The notes under the pieces are model-generated. The model had not been told where the DNA came from. It worked only from the letters and a program-made list of their open reading frames with translations, and searched no databases. A program made the translations under genes and the position numbers. DNA of 6,095 nucleotides, from NCBI GenBank assembly GCA_013203415.1, contig JABMQE010000083.1, positions 1-6,095 on the forward strand, in the 5' to 3' direction. Shown here piece after piece: positions 4,348 to 6,095 of the stretch (its first letter is position 1; each line of letters begins with the position of its first letter). The DNA is from Candidatus Falkowiibacteriota bacterium (lineage in GTDB: Bacteria; Patescibacteriota; Patescibacteriia; UBA2591; JABMQE01).

Positions 4348-5073
4348 ATGCTTTTTTTATTTCCGAAAGTCGCCTACCCTTCTTCTGTGGATGCAAAGGG
4401 TTTAATTAAACTAACGAATATAGAGCGCGAGAAAGAAGGGTTGCCGGCTCTTTTATATAACGAGGTTCTGGCTTTGGCAGCTAAAAATAAAGCCCTTGAT
4501 CTTCTACGGGAAGATTATTTTAGCCACTCAAGCCCTAAAGGAAAGGTTTTTTCGGACTGGGTAGAAGAGGCAGGATATTACTATTCTTATACCGGTGAAA
4601 ACCTGGCAATGGATTTTATGACTAACGAAGGGGTAATGAACGGCTGGTTTAATAGCGGAAAACACAAGGAAAACATATTAAACGATGATTATCAGGAAAT
4701 TGGAATGGCAACAATTGAGGGGCAGTTTAAGGGCAGAAAAACTGTAATAGTGGTACAAATCTTTGGCGCGCCGGCTAAAAAAATGGTAGAAGGGGGAAAA
4801 AATTACTTGGCATTAAGCAATGCTTTCTTGTTGCCTCGATTCTTAGACGCTAATACTTATGATATCTTTATCCCAAAGAGCAGCGAAAAAACCTTTGTTA
4901 AGCATAACGAGGTTAAAAAAGTGGCTGTCTTAAATAGCGGCCACTTAAAAACATACAGGGCTTACAATGATACGTACTGGGGCGAAGTTGATGCCAAGGA
5001 GTTCAGCTTTAGGAAAGTGAGGATTACTCTTTTAGGACAAGATGAGAAAAAAATGAACTTTTATCCTTTCTAG
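4348..5073 (+). CDS. Secreted CAP/SCP-domain protein (YkwD-like), start uncertain
   Basis: This product belongs to the bacterial CAP (SCP/PR1) family of exported proteins, whose molecular role is mostly unknown. The domain covers about residues 18-142 and shows the family residues: N-x-x-R-x-x-x-G-L near the start, HSSPKG with His60, GENLA with Glu84, W100 to H106 (WFNSGKH), NIL and IGMA. The histidine-glutamate set is intact. Residues 143-241 form an extra C-terminal part with no recognised domain and no membrane segment. The ATG at 4348 cuts through a hydrophobic stretch: in-frame codons from 4312 upstream encode SIILGLALAFLG, so the real signal peptide begins earlier. That frame is blocked by TAA at 4309-4311 and lacks ATG, GTG or TTG; CTG at 4327 or ATT at 4318 are the only alternatives. 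The gene may be a pseudogene in this strain or contain a sequence error. A terminator at 5093-5140 ends it. Confidence 0.82.
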   Translation: MLFLFPKVAYPSSVDAKGLIKLTNIEREKEGLPALLYNEVLALAAKNKALDLLREDYFSHSSPKGKVFSDWVEEAGYYYSYTGENLAMDFMTNEGVMNGWFNSGKHKENILNDDYQEIGMATIEGQFKGRKTVIVVQIFGAPAKKMVEGGKNYLALSNAFLLPRFLDANTYDIFIPKSSEKTFVKHNEVKKVAVLNSGHLKTYRAYNDTYWGEVDAKEFSFRKVRITLLGQDEKKMNFYPF

Positions 5074-5092
5074 CATTATAATTACTATAACC

Positions 5093-5140
5093 AACTAACT
5101 CTTTTTTGTGAATTTATTTGATACAAGAGTTAGTTTTTTT
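5093..5140 (+). terminator. Terminator of the CAP gene, overlapping the PAP2 gene end
   Basis: AACTAACTCTT (5093-5103) pairs perfectly with AAGAGTTAGTT (5125-5135) over 11 bp with a 21-base loop, followed by a run of seven T (5134-5140). It starts 20 bases after the CAP stop codon. From 5095 on it is also coding sequence of the convergent PAP2 gene, whose last 15 codons lie within it. On the minus strand there is no T-run. Confidence 0.85.
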
Positions 5141-5637
5141 ATTACCAAAGCAGAAACGCAGCCGATTAAGGCACCGAACAAAATATCTAATGGGTAATGG
5201 ACGCCAACATAAACACGGGACAGGCCGATTAGAATTGCGGCAACTAGGTAGTAGGCGCCTATTTTTTTGTTGAACAAAAAAAGTGTACAGCTAAAGGCAA
5301 AGGCGATGGTGGTGTGGAGCGAGGGGAATGACATTGTGGTTAATGGGGGGGAGATAAGAAGGTTAACTTTATCAATAAGAAAGGGGCGGGGACGGGAAAT
5401 AAATTGGCCAATGACTATAGCTAGAGCGCCGCCAAGCAAGGCGCCGGCTATTGATTTTAGGGCGTTGCCTTTTGACAAGGTCTCCCCTTTCTTTGTTGGA
5501 GGCAGGAGGCCTAAGATAATAACAACAAAAAACAGCAGCCAAATTAAATAATCTGCCAGAAAGATGCCTGCAAGGTCTAAAATTGCGTTTTTAGAGGCCA
5601 AACCGTTAAGAAATTGAAAAATTTGTAAATCTAACAT
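5095..5637 (-). CDS. PAP2-family membrane phosphatase (BcrC-like undecaprenyl pyrophosphatase or lipid phosphatase)
   Basis: This 180-residue multi-span membrane protein belongs to the type 2 phosphatidic acid phosphatase superfamily, which removes phosphate from lipid carriers or phospholipids at the outer face of the membrane. Hydrophobic segments lie near residues 18-45, 62-80, 108-122, 126-140 and 150-166. The three active-site motifs are RPRPF (82-86), FPSLH (104-108) and SRVYVGVHYPLD (140-151), with His108, Arg141, His147 and Asp151 in place. The lysine that normally precedes R-P by six residues in motif one is absent (Gly77), a departure from the consensus. With MltG nearby a role in recycling undecaprenyl pyrophosphate is plausible but not shown. 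The ATG at 5637 has no ribosome binding site and lies four bases from a TATAAC box. The stop codon falls inside the CAP terminator. Confidence 0.88.
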   Translation of the reverse strand: MLDLQIFQFLNGLASKNAILDLAGIFLADYLIWLLFFVVIILGLLPPTKKGETLSKGNALKSIAGALLGGALAIVIGQFISRPRPFLIDKVNLLISPPLTTMSFPSLHTTIAFAFSCTLFLFNKKIGAYYLVAAILIGLSRVYVGVHYPLDILFGALIGCVSALVIKKLTLVSNKFTKKS

Positions 5638-5651
5638 TTTTGTTATATAAT
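5623..5651 (+). promoter_or_regulatory. Leaderless promoter of the DUF212 gene
   Basis: TTGTAA (5623-5628) and a perfect TATAAT (5646-5651) are 17 bp apart, and only six bases separate the -10 box from the ATG at 5658, so transcription should start at the start codon. The -35 box lies inside the first codons of the divergent PAP2 gene. Confidence 0.7.
5642..5647 (-). promoter_or_regulatory. Overlapping -10 box of the PAP2 gene
   Basis: On the minus strand TATAAC (5647-5642) lies four A residues before the PAP2 ATG at 5637. It shares bases 5646-5647 with the plus-strand TATAAT, and the two are joined in the palindrome TTATATAA (5643-5650). No clear -35 box is seen for this direction, so this half is less certain. 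Confidence 0.5.
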
Positions 5652-5657
5652 TAATTT

Positions 5658-6056
5658 ATGAATCTTGATGTACTAAAATATATTGCGGTGCCGATTGTGG
5701 CCGGGCTTATAACCCAGCTTATAAAAGTTTTGATTGACCTTATGAAGGATAAGTTTACCTGGGAGAGTTTTGTCCGACATGGGGGCATGCCTTCTTTCCA
5801 CTCGGCGGCAACAGTGGCCATCACTACAAAGGTGGGGCTGGTGTTGGGTTTTGACTCTTTGCTGTTTACTGTTTGTTTAATTTTTACTTTTATAATAATG
5901 CGAGACGCGATTGGCTTTAGAAGTTATTTAGGAGAATTTGGAAGGGCAATAAATAATTTGTATAATAAAAAAGTAGTTAAAGAGGAATTAGGACATGCGT
6001 TTGGTCAGATTGCTGTTGGGGGTTTGGTTGGAATTTTGGTGGCGATGATATTATAG
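5658..6056 (+). CDS. Divergent PAP2 family protein (DUF212, YuiD-like)
   Basis: This 132-residue membrane protein belongs to the family named divergent PAP2, distantly related to PAP2 phosphatases; its reaction is not established. It has hydrophobic segments near residues 8-28, 52-80 and 115-132. Family motifs visible are GGMPSFHSA (42-50), corresponding to the P-S-x-H motif of PAP2 enzymes, MRDAIGFRSYLGEFGRAIN (81-99) and the E-L-G-H-x-x-x-Q segment (110-117). The length is slightly below the usual 140-160 residues. The ATG at 5658 is directly behind a promoter with no room for a ribosome binding site, and it is the natural first codon of the alignment. It stands head to head with the PAP2 gene, 20 bp apart, so the two related genes are probably expressed together. 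The family call is firm. Confidence 0.92.
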   Translation: MNLDVLKYIAVPIVAGLITQLIKVLIDLMKDKFTWESFVRHGGMPSFHSAATVAITTKVGLVLGFDSLLFTVCLIFTFIIMRDAIGFRSYLGEFGRAINNLYNKKVVKEELGHAFGQIAVGGLVGILVAMIL

Positions 6057-6061
6057 TCAAA

Positions 6062-6095
6062 ATGCAAATCTACAAATGCATGCTAATCTACAAAT
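6062..6095. repeat. Start of an 18-bp tandem repeat, cut by the window end
   Basis: The unit beginning ATGC-A/T-AATCTACAAAT occurs at 6062-6079 and again at 6080-6095, where the window ends. The period is 18 bp, with one mismatch in the overlapping 16 bases. It begins six bases after the DUF212 stop codon. There is no room for CRISPR-style spacers between units. Confidence 0.65.

Noticed and set aside
6062..6095. CRISPR array.
   Set aside because: The repeat units follow each other without unique spacers, are only 18 bp long and there is no cas gene.

Overview
The window looks like a chromosome segment from a small-genome bacterium, most likely of the Patescibacteria/CPR (Parcubacteria-like) lineage. 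This is an inference. It rests on compact single-domain versions of envelope enzymes, the lack of a Shine-Dalgarno sequence at usable spacing for any of the seven main genes, several -10 boxes lying only 4-7 nt from a start codon (leaderless mRNAs), and short tandem and palindromic repeats between genes. The standard genetic code fits: no conserved gene has an internal UGA, and all complete genes end in TAA or TAG.

Layout, left to right. At 1-120 (minus strand) is an open fragment resembling an Ig-like repeat of a surface protein. It abuts, out of frame, a GNAT acetyltransferase (101-544, minus) whose C-terminus is lost at that junction. The GNAT promoter region carries two identical tandem 10-bp palindromes. 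Next comes mltG (673-1686, minus), flanked at both its stop and start codons by period-7 tandem repeats. The 523-bp gap 1687-2209 has no convincing protein gene. It holds a plus-strand promoter, about 260 bp of foldable sequence and a very strong plus-strand terminator, which together suggest an undescribed or 6S-like small RNA. It also holds a minus-strand terminator and a second perfect hairpin behind the next operon. That operon is pcm (3303-3950) followed by manC (2210-3292), both minus, 10 nt apart.

The divergent gap 3951-4347 contains degenerate period-7 sequence on the pcm side, then an extended -10 promoter and a structured leader for a secreted CAP/SCP-domain protein (4348-5073, plus). 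The signal-peptide reading frame of that gene is interrupted by an in-frame TAA and contains a double-hairpin palindromic element. The CAP terminator lies inside the 3' end of a convergent PAP2-family membrane phosphatase gene (5095-5637, minus). A 20-bp bidirectional promoter region separates PAP2 from a divergent-PAP2 (DUF212/YuiD-like) gene (5658-6056, plus). An 18-bp tandem repeat begins at the right edge.

The shared theme is the cell envelope: glycan-strand cleavage (MltG), possible lipid-carrier or phospholipid phosphatases (PAP2, DUF212), activated mannose for glycans (ManC) and an exported CAP protein. Protein repair (Pcm) and N-terminal acetylation (GNAT) accompany them. The most unusual signals are the candidate small RNA at 1807-2067, the palindromic elements inside coding sequence (pcm and the CAP leader), and the bidirectional leaderless promoter.
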